The position numbers and the translations under genes are program-made. DNA of 64,000 nucleotides from an uncultured Eubacteriales bacterium. Its GTDB lineage: Bacteria > Bacillota > Clostridia > Oscillospirales > Acutalibacteraceae. Shown piece after piece: positions 16,416 through 24,567 of this stretch (the stretch's first letter is position 1; every line of letters begins with the position of its first letter). The notes under the pieces are model-generated. The model did not search any database, was not told the origin of the DNA, and saw only the letters and a list, made by a program, of their open reading frames with translations. The DNA lies in NCBI GenBank assembly GCA_902491475.1, contig CABUHY010000002.1, positions 99,583 to 163,582 on the forward strand, read 5' to 3'.

Positions 16416-17472
16416 AAAACTTAAAGAGTATCTTAAATCGGCGCCGTTTGATGCGGCGTTGATAATTTCTCTCGAAAACAGGTTTTATTTTACACGCTTT
16501 GCCTCGTCTGACGGCTATCTTATAGCTACTGCCGAAAAGGCGGTGTTCATAACCGACGGCAGATACATCGAGGCGGCGCAAAAAACCGTTGAGGGCTGCG
16601 AGGTTCTGCTCCAGACAAGGAGCATATCGCAGATAAAGGAAGTGCTTGCTTCGCTCGGAGCAAGAAGCGTTGCTGTCGAAGCGGACAGAATGACTCTGAA
16701 ACAATACACTTCATTTGCGGGAGCGCTTGACGGAATTGATATTGTTGCCGACGGAGAGCTTGACTCGGCGATAACGGATATAAGAAACGTAAAGGACAAA
16801 TCGGAAGTTGAAAAAATCATAAGGGCACAGAGGATTGCCGAAGAGGCGTTCCGACACATTTTGACCTTTATAAAAGAGGGCGTTACCGAAAAAGAGGTTG
16901 CGCTCGAACTCGATTACTATATGCTTTCGCACGGGGCGGACGGACTTTCGTTTGAGACGATAGCGATAAGCGGCAAGAACACATCAAAGCCGCACGGTGT
17001 ACCGTCGGACAAGAAAATCGAAAAAGGCGACTTTGTCACAATGGATTTCGGTGCTGTCGTCGAGGGCTATCACAGCGATATGACAAGAACCGTTGCGGTG
17101 GGCTTTGTAAGCGAGGAGCAGAGAGCGGTCTATGAAACGGTACTCAGGGCACAGGCACAGGCGCAGCTTGCCGCAAAGCCCGGAGCGGTGTGCAAAAATG
17201 TTGACCGTGCCGCAAGAGAGGTCATAGAAGATGCGGGTTACGGCGAATACTTCAACCATTCCACGGGTCACGGAGTCGGCGTTGAAATTCACGAGTTCCC
17301 CAACCTTTCGCCCGTATGCGAAAAAGAGCTGATTGCGGGCAATGTCGTGACCGACGAGCCGGGTATATATATTCCCGAAAAATTCGGCGTGCGTATTGAG
17401 GATATGCTGCTGATAACCGAAAACGGCTGCGAAAACCTTACGAGAGCACCTAAAGAATTGATAATACTGTAA
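16408..17472 (+). CDS. M24-family Xaa-Pro aminopeptidase
   Basis: This 354-residue protein has an N-terminal creatinase-like domain and a C-terminal pita-bread metallopeptidase domain. All five metal ligands are visible: two Asp in MDFGAVVEGYHSDMTRT, His in TGHGVGVEIHE, and Glu in TDEPGIYI and RIEDMLLI. It removes N-terminal residues preceding proline. The start at 16408 has GGAG at proper spacing and overlaps yqeG by 8 bases. This peptidase-efp order is common in Firmicutes. Confidence 0.92.
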   Translation: MIEKLKEYLKSAPFDAALIISLENRFYFTRFASSDGYLIATAEKAVFITDGRYIEAAQKTVEGCEVLLQTRSISQIKEVLASLGARSVAVEADRMTLKQYTSFAGALDGIDIVADGELDSAITDIRNVKDKSEVEKIIRAQRIAEEAFRHILTFIKEGVTEKEVALELDYYMLSHGADGLSFETIAISGKNTSKPHGVPSDKKIEKGDFVTMDFGAVVEGYHSDMTRTVAVGFVSEEQRAVYETVLRAQAQAQLAAKPGAVCKNVDRAAREVIEDAGYGEYFNHSTGHGVGVEIHEFPNLSPVCEKELIAGNVVTDEPGIYIPEKFGVRIEDMLLITENGCENLTRAPKELIIL

Positions 17473-17479
17473 AAACTAC

Positions 17480-17508
17480 TTGAAAAATATTCAAATATAG
17501 GATAAAAT
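17480..17508 (+). promoter_or_regulatory. Promoter of efp
   Basis: TTGAAA (17480-17485) and TAAAAT (17503-17508) are spaced by 17 bp. Confidence 0.65.
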
Positions 17509-17564
17509 AAAATTGTAAAATTATGTTTCGCATTTAAGTGTGCGGAAAAAAGGAGGATTTATTT

Positions 17565-18125
17565 ATGATTTCAGCTGGTGATTTCAGAAACGGCGTAACA
17601 TTTGAGGAAGACGGCCAGGTACTTCAGGTTGTTGAATTCCAGCACGTTAAACCCGGTAAGGGCGCCGCTTTTGTCAGAACAAAAACCAAGAACGTTCTTA
17701 CGGGCGCAGTAGTTGAAAAGAGCTACAACCCCACAGCAAAGTTCCCGACAGCATTTATAGAGAGAAAAGATATGGAATATTCTTACGCTGACGGCGACCT
17801 TTATTACTTTATGGATTCGGAAACCTATGAGCTTGTACCGATTAACGCAAGCGACCTTTCGGACAACTTCAAGTTCGTTAAGGAAAATATGGTTTGCAAA
17901 ATCCTTTCTTACAAAGGAAAGGTTTTCGGCGTAGAGCCCCCCACATTCGTAGTTCTTGAAGTTACAAAGACAGAACCCGGATTCAAGGGCGATACCGCTA
18001 CAAACGCAACAAAGCCCGCAACGCTTGAGACAGGCGCTGAAATCAAGGTTCCGCTTTTCATCAACGAGGGCGAAACAATTCAGATCGACACCAGAACAGG
18101 CGAGTACATGGGACGCGCTAACTAA
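17565..18125 (+). CDS. efp: Translation elongation factor P
   Basis: This 186-residue protein has the three-domain EF-P plan. The modified-loop sequence is KPGKGAAFVR, with Lys32 at the tip, as in Bacillus-type EF-P rather than the beta-lysylated GGKGP-type loops. Other marks are NPTAKFPTAFIERKDMEY and TRTGEYMGRAN at the end. EF-P rescues ribosomes stalled on polyproline, relevant here because the lipoprotein and kinase loop contain PP motifs. The start has AGGAGG 8 bases upstream; the upstream in-frame ATG at 17538 lacks one. Confidence 0.97.
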   Translation: MISAGDFRNGVTFEEDGQVLQVVEFQHVKPGKGAAFVRTKTKNVLTGAVVEKSYNPTAKFPTAFIERKDMEYSYADGDLYYFMDSETYELVPINASDLSDNFKFVKENMVCKILSYKGKVFGVEPPTFVVLEVTKTEPGFKGDTATNATKPATLETGAEIKVPLFINEGETIQIDTRTGEYMGRAN

Positions 18126-18137
18126 CGGAGGTATTTT

Positions 18138-18569
18138 ATGATGACAGTTACTGAGAAAGCAGCATACCTTAAAGGACTTGCATCGGGTCTTGCTCTCGAT
18201 GAAAACAAGCCCGAAACAAAGCTTATCAATGCAATGATGGATGTAATCGACGACCTTGCTCTTTCGGTTGCGGACCTTGAGGACGAAATTGCCCTTGTTA
18301 CGGAACAGCTTGACGCTGTTGACGAGGACCTTGATTCTCTTGAGGAGTTCGTTTATGAGGACGACTGCGACTGTGATTGCGACGATTGCTGCGATGACGA
18401 AGAGATGTACGAGGTTGAGTGCCCCGCTTGCCACGAGATAGTTGAGTTTGACGAGGACTCGATTCTTGACGGCTTTGCAGAGTGCCCCAACTGCGGCGAA
18501 AGCCTTGAATTCGACCTTGACGGTTGCGATTGCGAAGATTGCGACGGTTGTGAGGACGACGAGGACTGA
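18138..18569 (+). CDS. Acidic CD1247-type protein with a zinc-ribbon
   Basis: This 143-residue protein has an N-terminal helical part (TEKAAYLKGLASGLALDE) like the CD1247 N-terminal family of Clostridia. A coiled acidic helix and a Cys/Asp cluster (CDCDCDDCCDDEE) follow. A zinc-ribbon uses CPACHEIVEFDE and CPNCGESLEFD, and the tail is another Cys/Asp run. It follows efp by 12 bases with GGAGG. The function is unknown; the extra Cys/Asp clusters suggest metal binding. Confidence 0.75.
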   Translation: MMTVTEKAAYLKGLASGLALDENKPETKLINAMMDVIDDLALSVADLEDEIALVTEQLDAVDEDLDSLEEFVYEDDCDCDCDDCCDDEEMYEVECPACHEIVEFDEDSILDGFAECPNCGESLEFDLDGCDCEDCDGCEDDED

Positions 18570-18585
18570 TTTTTAATTAAATTTT

Positions 18586-18621
18586 AAGCGAGAGCTCAAC
18601 CGAGTTCTCGCTTATTTTTTT
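18586..18621 (+). terminator. Terminator of the efp unit
   Basis: The 12-bp stem AAGCGAGAGCTC/GAGTTCTCGCTT with loop AACC is followed by ATTTTTTT. It also lies at the end of the convergent deacetylase gene. Confidence 0.9.
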
Positions 18622-18622
18622 A

Positions 18623-19390
18623 TCACTGTTTGATTTGCTTGCCTGCTCCGTCGATTTTATAGGGCTCGGGGTATATGAGCTGGGAAACGGTCACAAAGGA
18701 ATATCCGTCGGCTGCAAGCGAAGTGAGGACGGCGTCGAGCGCCTCGGGCGTGTTTTTGACATCGTTGTGAAAAAGTATTATCGAGCCGTTTTCGGTTGCG
18801 GACAGCACCCGTTTGGTCATTTCGTCGCAGGATATGCCCCGCCAATCAAGCGAGTCCACCGACCACTGAACGGTAGTCATATTCGCCCTCTTTGCCGCAG
18901 CCTCGCTTGTGTCGGTATAGTCGCCCGACGGAGAACGAAGAAGCTTCGGCGTTTCCCCCGTTATGCTTTCAAGTACGGCGTTGCATTTGTTTATGTCGTC
19001 ATAAACTCCGTTTTCGTCAAGTGTGCTGTATGCTGTGTGATTATAGGAGTGGTTCGCGATTTCGTGCCCTGCGTCATAAAACTTTTTAACGCTTTCGGGA
19101 TATTTTTCTCCCCATTCTCCGACAATAAAAAAGGTTGCCTTTGCATTGTGCGAGGCAAGGATTTCGATAAGCCTGTCGGTGTCGGAATTGCCCCAGGCGG
19201 CGTCAAAGGTCACGGCGACACGCTTTTCGTCGGTTTCGACGCAATAGATGGGGATAATCTTTTTCGGAGAAGCATCCGTCTGCACCGTGTTATCCGTAAC
19301 ACAGGCGGCGGCAACTGCGACGGTAAGGCAGAAAATGCATATAATGAATATGGTTTTTTTAGTGATTATCATATATTTCAAAGCTCTCAT
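18623..19390 (-). CDS. Secreted polysaccharide deacetylase, PdaB-like
   Basis: This 255-residue protein has a hydrophobic N-terminal segment (residues about 12-30) that may be a signal anchor. The NodB domain begins at VAVTFDAAWGNSDT (catalytic Asp). The HxxxH metal pair is in NHSYNHTAY, and the C-terminal His is in ILFHNDV. PdaB-type enzymes act on spore-cortex or wall glycans. The usual RPPYG motif reads RSPSGDY, a mild divergence. The GAGGAG site touches the first ATG, so the true start could be the next Met (MIITKK). Confidence 0.85.
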   Translation of the reverse strand: MRALKYMIITKKTIFIICIFCLTVAVAAACVTDNTVQTDASPKKIIPIYCVETDEKRVAVTFDAAWGNSDTDRLIEILASHNAKATFFIVGEWGEKYPESVKKFYDAGHEIANHSYNHTAYSTLDENGVYDDINKCNAVLESITGETPKLLRSPSGDYTDTSEAAAKRANMTTVQWSVDSLDWRGISCDEMTKRVLSATENGSIILFHNDVKNTPEALDAVLTSLAADGYSFVTVSQLIYPEPYKIDGAGKQIKQ

Positions 19391-19454
19391 CTCCTCTTAA
19401 AAAGTATATTTGGGTAAGAGGAGAAAAAGACGGGAGAAAGCATATTTTTGCTTG

Positions 19455-19482
19455 TTGACATTGAAAGGTTAAGTGTTATAAT
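19455..19482 (+). promoter_or_regulatory. Promoter of trkA-trkH
   Basis: TTGACA (19455-19460) and TATAAT (19477-19482) have a 16-bp spacer and lie 45 bases before the trkA start. Confidence 0.85.
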
Positions 19483-19526
19483 ATACACTGAATTTCGCAT
19501 TGAATTATATTCAAGGAGACGGGGAA

Positions 19527-20885
19527 ATGAAAATCGTTATTGCCGGAGCAGGCAGAGTAGGATATTCCATTGCACACGAACTTTCCAAGGAAAACCACGA
19601 CATTACGGTAATTGAACAAAATGAAAAAAGGCTCAGAGAGGTTGAGAACACCCTTGATGTTATGACGATTGCGGGCAATGCCGCAAGCTATGAAACGCTC
19701 AACGAGCTTCAGCTCAAAGATACGGATTTGCTTATTGCGGCTATGAAAGAGGATGAGCTTAATATGCTCTGTTGCCTTACCGCAAAAAAGCTCGGCGTAA
19801 GGCACACGATTGCAAGAGTCAGAAACCGTGAATATTTCAGACAGACCGAATTCCTTAAAGACGATTTGGGTCTTACAATGACCTTTAACCCGGAAGAGGA
19901 TACGGCAAGCGACATTTCGAGAATATTACGCTTCCCATCGGCTTCAAAGGTTGAGTCCTTTGCAAACAGTAAGGCGGAGTCGGTCGAGATAAGAGTCGGC
20001 GAGTCAAATCCGCTTGTAAATATGAAGCTTTACGACTTAAAGGCTAAAACGGACGCCAATATTCTTGCCTGTGCGGTTGCAAGGGGCAAGGAGGTGTTTA
20101 TCCCGAGGGGCGATTTTGAAATTAGAGCAGGCGACAGGATAAACATAATCGGTTCTTATAAGGAAATAAACAAGTTTATCAAAAAGCTCGGCGGCCGCAA
20201 GCACGGCGTAAAGACTGTACTTATCCTCGGCGGAGGAAATATTGCTTATTATCTTGCAAAGCAGCTTGCAAACCTCGGAATTACAATAAAAATAATCGAA
20301 TGGGATAAAAAGGTCTGTGAAAAGTTCAAGACCGCTTTCCCGAAAGCTAATGTTGTTCTTGCGGACGGGACAAATCCCGAAATATTGGAAGAAGAGGGCA
20401 TCGAAATGGCGGATGCCTTTGTTGCGATAACCGGAGATGATGAGAACAATGTTATCGGCTCAATGTTTGCGATGTCTGTCGGAGTCGACAAGGTAATTGC
20501 GAAAATTAAGGAAAGCCATATAATCAGAATGCTTGCAGGCAACAGTATTGACAGTATCGTTCAGCCGTCAAGCATAGCTACGCAGAAGATTGTGCGTTAT
20601 GTCCGTTCAATGCAGAATGCGTATGATTCGAGCCTTGACTCTCTTTACTATATATTTGAGCGCAAGGTCGAGATAATGGAGCTTAAAGTAAATGAAAATG
20701 CGGACTATCTCGACATTCCGATTAAGGAATTGAATGTCCGTGACGACGCTATTATCGCTTCGATAATCAGAAACGGAGTTTGTATTATTCCGTCCGGCGA
20801 CGATGTTATTAAAGCCGGCGACGATGTTATAATTGCCACAACTCATAAGGGTATAACAAAGCTCGACAAGGTTTTGGAGGCCTGA
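19527..20885 (+). CDS. trkA: Trk potassium uptake regulator TrkA
   Basis: This 452-residue cytoplasmic protein has two tandem RCK units. RCK-N domains start MKIVIAGAGRVGYSIA and KTVLILGGGNIAYYLA, each with a GxGxxG nucleotide loop, and each is followed by a TrkA-C domain. It gates the TrkH channel with NAD/ATP. The start at 19527 has AAGGAGA upstream; nine in-frame residues before it are not family-like. It is followed one base later by trkH. Confidence 0.95.
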   Translation: MKIVIAGAGRVGYSIAHELSKENHDITVIEQNEKRLREVENTLDVMTIAGNAASYETLNELQLKDTDLLIAAMKEDELNMLCCLTAKKLGVRHTIARVRNREYFRQTEFLKDDLGLTMTFNPEEDTASDISRILRFPSASKVESFANSKAESVEIRVGESNPLVNMKLYDLKAKTDANILACAVARGKEVFIPRGDFEIRAGDRINIIGSYKEINKFIKKLGGRKHGVKTVLILGGGNIAYYLAKQLANLGITIKIIEWDKKVCEKFKTAFPKANVVLADGTNPEILEEEGIEMADAFVAITGDDENNVIGSMFAMSVGVDKVIAKIKESHIIRMLAGNSIDSIVQPSSIATQKIVRYVRSMQNAYDSSLDSLYYIFERKVEIMELKVNENADYLDIPIKELNVRDDAIIASIIRNGVCIIPSGDDVIKAGDDVIIATTHKGITKLDKVLEA

Positions 20886-20886
20886 T

Positions 20887-22341
20887 ATGAATTATAGGAT
20901 GATAATTAAACTGCTCGGACGCATAGCAGGAATAGAAGCGGTGCTAATGGTTATCCCGATGCTCGTTTCGCTTGCGTACGGCGAAAGTATTAAGGGTTTT
21001 GCCGTTGGAATAGCGGTTGCTGTTGCGGTATGCGCCGTTTTTACGCTTGCCACAAGACACTCGGATAGGAAAATATTTTCAAAAGAGGGATTGACTTCGG
21101 TTGCGTTGTGTTGGGTGCTCATTTCGCTCATAGGCGCAATTCCTTTTACGGTTGACGGTGCAATTCCGAATTATATTGATGCTGTGTTTGAAACGGTGTC
21201 GGGCTTTACCACTACTGGTTCGAGCATACTTACGGATGTTGAGGCTCTCGGAAAGGGTATGCTTTTCTGGCGAAGCTTTACACACTGGATAGGCGGAATG
21301 GGAATACTTGTGTTTATGATGGCGGTCGTACCGATGTCAAAAGAGTATTCCATGCATATTATGCGTGCCGAAGTTCCGGGTCCCGAAGCGGGAAAGCTCA
21401 CGCCTAAAATTCAGCGCTCGTCGCTTATTTTGTATCTTATATATGTTTTTCTTACATTTGCGGAAACGGTTGCGCTTTTGCTCTGCAAGATGCCTTTGTA
21501 TGATGCGGTTGTTCATGCATTCGGTACGGCCGGCACCGGCGGTTTCGGTATAAAAAACGCAAGTATAGGCGCATACGGAAGTCCGGCGATTGAAATGGTA
21601 ATTGCTGTGTTTATGGTGGCTTTCGGAGTTAACTTCAATGTTTATTTTTTGCTGCTTGTAGGAAAGCTTCGCACGGCTCTTTTTAACGAGGAGCTTCGTT
21701 GGTATCTCGGGATTGTTGCTTTTGCAACCGTTACGATAGCATACAACCTTAGAAGTGTATACAATTCTGTTTCGGAATGTTTCAGATACTCTTTCTTTCA
21801 GGTTGCGTCGATTATTTCGACTACGGGCTTTTCAACGGCGGATTTCGATAAGTGGCCCGAGTACAGTAAAATTGTACTTGTGCTCATAATGTTTATCGGT
21901 GCCTGTGCGGGAAGCACGGCGGGCGGACTCAAGGTGTCAAGAGTTATGATTTTGCTCAAATCCTCGATTGTTGAAATAAGACACATGCTGCATCCGCGCT
22001 CTTACAACATAATCAGGGTAAACGGAAAAAATGTGAGCAGGGAAACGCTTCACAATGTTCTTGTGTTTTTCTCACTTTATATTATGATCCTTTCGGCATC
22101 CTGCGTGGCTGTCGGTGCTCTTGACGGCTTTGACCTTGTAACTACATTCACAAGCGTCGGAACATGTATTTCCAATGTCGGTCCCGGACTTTCGTTGGTC
22201 GGTCCGACAGGAAATTTCTCAATGTTTTCACCGCTGTCGAAGATTCTTTTAAGTGTTTGTATGCTTATGGGCAGGCTTGAAATATTCCCTATGATTATCC
22301 TTTTCTATCCGAGCACATGGAAAAAGAGCGGTCAGTTTTGA
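20887..22341 (+). CDS. trkH: Trk potassium channel subunit TrkH
   Basis: This 484-residue integral membrane protein has four repeated M1-P-M2 units. The filter loops are visible as SGFTTTGSSI, GTAGTGGFG, ISTTGFSTAD and TSVGTCISNVGPG. It imports K+ under control of the adjacent TrkA. The start has GGAGG seven bases upstream. The C-terminus is PSTWKKSGQF. Confidence 0.95.
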   Translation: MNYRMIIKLLGRIAGIEAVLMVIPMLVSLAYGESIKGFAVGIAVAVAVCAVFTLATRHSDRKIFSKEGLTSVALCWVLISLIGAIPFTVDGAIPNYIDAVFETVSGFTTTGSSILTDVEALGKGMLFWRSFTHWIGGMGILVFMMAVVPMSKEYSMHIMRAEVPGPEAGKLTPKIQRSSLILYLIYVFLTFAETVALLLCKMPLYDAVVHAFGTAGTGGFGIKNASIGAYGSPAIEMVIAVFMVAFGVNFNVYFLLLVGKLRTALFNEELRWYLGIVAFATVTIAYNLRSVYNSVSECFRYSFFQVASIISTTGFSTADFDKWPEYSKIVLVLIMFIGACAGSTAGGLKVSRVMILLKSSIVEIRHMLHPRSYNIIRVNGKNVSRETLHNVLVFFSLYIMILSASCVAVGALDGFDLVTTFTSVGTCISNVGPGLSLVGPTGNFSMFSPLSKILLSVCMLMGRLEIFPMIILFYPSTWKKSGQF

Positions 22342-22357
22342 TAAAAAGGCATAATAA

Positions 22358-22396
22358 AAGCGTTACGGTCGTTTTTGACTGTAACGCTTAATTTTT
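22358..22396. terminator. Bidirectional terminator between trkH and the AraC gene
   Basis: The 13-bp stem AAGCGTTACGGTC/GACTGTAACGCTT (one wobble) has a 6-base loop and A/T runs on both sides, serving the convergent genes. Confidence 0.85.
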
Positions 22397-23147
22397 ATGC
22401 TCTTGTCAGTGCGACATATTCCCTCGGGGTTATGCCGTACTCTTTTTTGAAAAGCGAAATAAAATGGGATTGGCTCGAAAAGCCGAGTGCTTCACAGACT
22501 TTTTCATTGTCGTACCCCTCCCACAAAAGGGTTTGCGCAAGTTCGAGCTTCTGATGCGTGATGTATGCGCTTAGGTTTACGCCCATCTCCTCCTTGAACA
22601 GCTTTGAGAGGTAGTCGCTTGAAAGCTTGCAGTGCTCGGCAACGCTGTTTACCGTGAGCTTTTCGCCGAGGTTTTTGTTGATATATGCGACGCACTTGCG
22701 TATGTGCGGCGAATAGTTGAGGTTCTTTCTGCAAAGGCTTACCTTGTTTGTAAGCTCTATTGCGGCGTCAACGATAAGCGAATTTATGCCCGCCTTGGTC
22801 TTGCACCTGTCAACATTCTGAATAAAATCGTCGGAAAAGGTGTAAGCCGTGCTCTCGGCCAAGCCGCCCTGAATGGCATAGCGTGTGGCAAGAGTTATAA
22901 AGCTTACCGCCATATATTTGCGTTGCTTAATTTCGTCGTCGGACATCTGACCGACGGTAATGTTTTGAACGCCGAGCTGTTTCATTTCAAAAATCAGCTT
23001 TTTCAGGTCGCCCTGTTTAAGGCAGGAAAACAGACGGATTTCGTCTCTGTACGGGGTGTGATAAAGGTTGCCTGTAAGGGCTTTTGACTTCGATTTGGCA
23101 ATATCCCTCGGGATGATTTTTATGCTCATAAGCTCTTCATAATCCAT
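22395..23147 (-). CDS. AraC-family transcriptional regulator
   Basis: This 250-residue protein has a C-terminal double helix-turn-helix: LTVNSVAEHCKLSSDYLSKL and the AraC signature LGFSSQSHFISLFKKEYG followed by TPREY. The first 140 residues are helical and match no cupin sensor I recognise, so the ligand is unknown. It stands alone, with no obvious metabolic target next to it. Confidence 0.9.
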   Translation of the reverse strand: MDYEELMSIKIIPRDIAKSKSKALTGNLYHTPYRDEIRLFSCLKQGDLKKLIFEMKQLGVQNITVGQMSDDEIKQRKYMAVSFITLATRYAIQGGLAESTAYTFSDDFIQNVDRCKTKAGINSLIVDAAIELTNKVSLCRKNLNYSPHIRKCVAYINKNLGEKLTVNSVAEHCKLSSDYLSKLFKEEMGVNLSAYITHQKLELAQTLLWEGYDNEKVCEALGFSSQSHFISLFKKEYGITPREYVALTRA

Positions 23148-23250
23148 TTTATCACCTCAATTAAAGGATACAGAATAAATTCCGCCGAGTCAAGATTTTG
23201 CAAAATTTTATATCGGCAATCTGATATTTGATATGAATTGTGACATTTTG

Positions 23251-23937
23251 TTACATATTCTTCAGTAGGTCGGGGATTTGCGACAAAGCGGAAACTTCAA
23301 AATCGGGTGTTATATCGGTGCGGTTTTCACAGCGGCTTTGATTGAACCAAACTGTTTTAATGCCCGCATTTTTGCCGCCCTTGATGTCGGAAGTGAGGCT
23401 GTCGCCTATCATTACAGCCCGTGAACTGTCAAAACAGGGGATTTTTGAGAAGCATTTGTCGAAAAATCCCTTATCGGGCTTGTTGCAGCCGATTTGCTCG
23501 GAGATGAATATGCTGTCAAAGTATTTCTTGATTTCTGCGCTGTCAAGACGGCTGTTCTGCACCTTTAGGGCACCGTTTGAGGCTATAAACAGATGATATT
23601 TGCCGTAAAGCGCTTTGAGCAGTTCCTCTGCGCCGTCGACGAACCAATGCCCTATGCCGAGCTGTTCTTCATAACAGTGCGTAAACTCCGAGGGCGAAAT
23701 ATCAACGCCGAGCTCCGAAAAAAGAATTCTGTAACGCTCGGTTTTGACTTGTTCTCTTGTAAGCTCGCCCCTTTCGAGGCGTTCCCACTGTGCTTTGTTT
23801 ATTTCGTGGTAGCGGTCGAGGATGTTATCCTCGGGCGATATGCCGAAGCGCACAAGGGATTTTGAAAGCGCCGCTTTTTCTGCTTTGTGAAAATCGAGCA
23901 GCGTGTCGTCCAAATCCAAAAAGACAAATTTAATCAT
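23251..23937 (-). CDS. HAD hydrolase, YjjG-type noncanonical pyrimidine nucleotidase
   Basis: This 228-residue protein has motif I FLDLDDTLLDF, motif II SNGALKVQN, Lys in CNKPDKGFF, and motif III/IV MIGDSLTSDIKGG, the pattern of YjjG enzymes that dephosphorylate dUMP, dTMP and modified pyrimidine nucleotides. The ATG at 23937 has AAGGAG at ideal spacing; 13 further in-frame residues upstream lie over the promoter and were dropped. Confidence 0.88.
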   Translation of the reverse strand: MIKFVFLDLDDTLLDFHKAEKAALSKSLVRFGISPEDNILDRYHEINKAQWERLERGELTREQVKTERYRILFSELGVDISPSEFTHCYEEQLGIGHWFVDGAEELLKALYGKYHLFIASNGALKVQNSRLDSAEIKKYFDSIFISEQIGCNKPDKGFFDKCFSKIPCFDSSRAVMIGDSLTSDIKGGKNAGIKTVWFNQSRCENRTDITPDFEVSALSQIPDLLKNM

Positions 23938-23966
23938 CGGGTTCTCCTTGTCGGATAATATAGGAT

Positions 23967-23995
23967 ATTGTAGCATAACGGCTGAAATTTTGCAA
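23967..23995 (-). promoter_or_regulatory. Promoter of the HAD gene
   Basis: On the minus strand, TTGCAA (23990-23995) and TACAAT (23967-23972) are spaced by 17 bp. Confidence 0.6.
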
Positions 23996-24028
23996 AGAAA
24001 AAAGACCGCATAACGCGGTCTCTTTTCT
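23996..24028 (-). terminator. Terminator downstream of the 40-residue gene
   Basis: The 7-bp stem AGACCGC/GCGGTCT (24003-24009 with 24015-24021) is followed on the minus strand by six T. The plus strand also shows a T-rich tail. Confidence 0.75.
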
Positions 24029-24130
24029 TAAAAAGGGGGTTAGGATTCTATATGAAAAAGTGTAATGGTTATATGTAAACTCGCCGAAGCGAGATTAAAG
24101 CTCTAAGGTTAAGGATGAACTCCTGTGCCA

Positions 24131-24253
24131 TTAAAGTGACATAGCGTAGAGTTCGATAGCCTTAAGGAATGTTTTCCAGGAGAATTTCTTGCTGACTTCA
24201 ATGTCTTTAATAAGTCTGAGCTTTTCTTCTGTTGCGTACTTATCAACTGTCAT
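24131..24253 (-). CDS. Small 40-residue protein of unknown function
   Basis: The protein begins MTVDKYATEEKLRLIKDIE and ends IELYAMSL. It is charged at the front (Lys and Glu rich) and amphipathic at the back, has no signal peptide, cysteine or transmembrane segment, and belongs to no family I recognise. AGAGG lies eight bases before the ATG. It has its own consensus promoter (24286-24314), a UUCG-capped hairpin in the 3' region (24080-24093) and a terminator at 23996-24028, so it forms an independent transcript of about 280 bases. Confidence 0.65.
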   Translation of the reverse strand: MTVDKYATEEKLRLIKDIEVSKKFSWKTFLKAIELYAMSL

Positions 24254-24285
24254 TCTTATCGCCTCTCTTTCTCTGTTGTGACTGT

Positions 24286-24314
24286 ATAATAACACCTTTT
24301 GTAATATTTGTCAA
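24286..24314 (-). promoter_or_regulatory. Promoter of the 40-residue gene
   Basis: On the minus strand, TTGACA (24309-24314) and TATTAT (24286-24291) are 17 bp apart, 33 bases before the small gene. Between 24315 and 24504 no gene is visible. Confidence 0.8.
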
Positions 24315-24504
24315 GACTTTTTTCACAAAAAATTATTAAAATATTTGTGCAATATGATTAAGAAAATGTGAACGAAAAGCCGAAAGCAGACTTTGTACGC
24401 CGCAAAAACCTTGATAATGCGTTAATTCGGCTAAAAAACGGTGAGCGGAAATTCACCGAAAAATCATATTGGATTTGGCAAAATGACGAAAAATTTTTAT
24501 AAAA

Positions 24505-24545
24505 AATAATGACCGAAATCGGATAAACCGACCTCGGTCATTAAA
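24505..24545 (-). terminator. Terminator after the DUF3048 lipoprotein gene
   Basis: The outer stem AATGACCGA/TCGGTCATT and inner stem TCGG/CCGA are followed on the minus strand by ATTTTTTAT. Confidence 0.85.
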
Positions 24546-24567
24546 AAGAAGAGAAAACCTCGAGTAT

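Noticed and set aside
24050..24076. Eight-codon plus-strand ORF (MKKCNGYM) after a G-rich site
   Set aside because: It is too short and lies in the 3' region of the minus-strand 40-residue gene transcript; no plus-strand promoter was seen.
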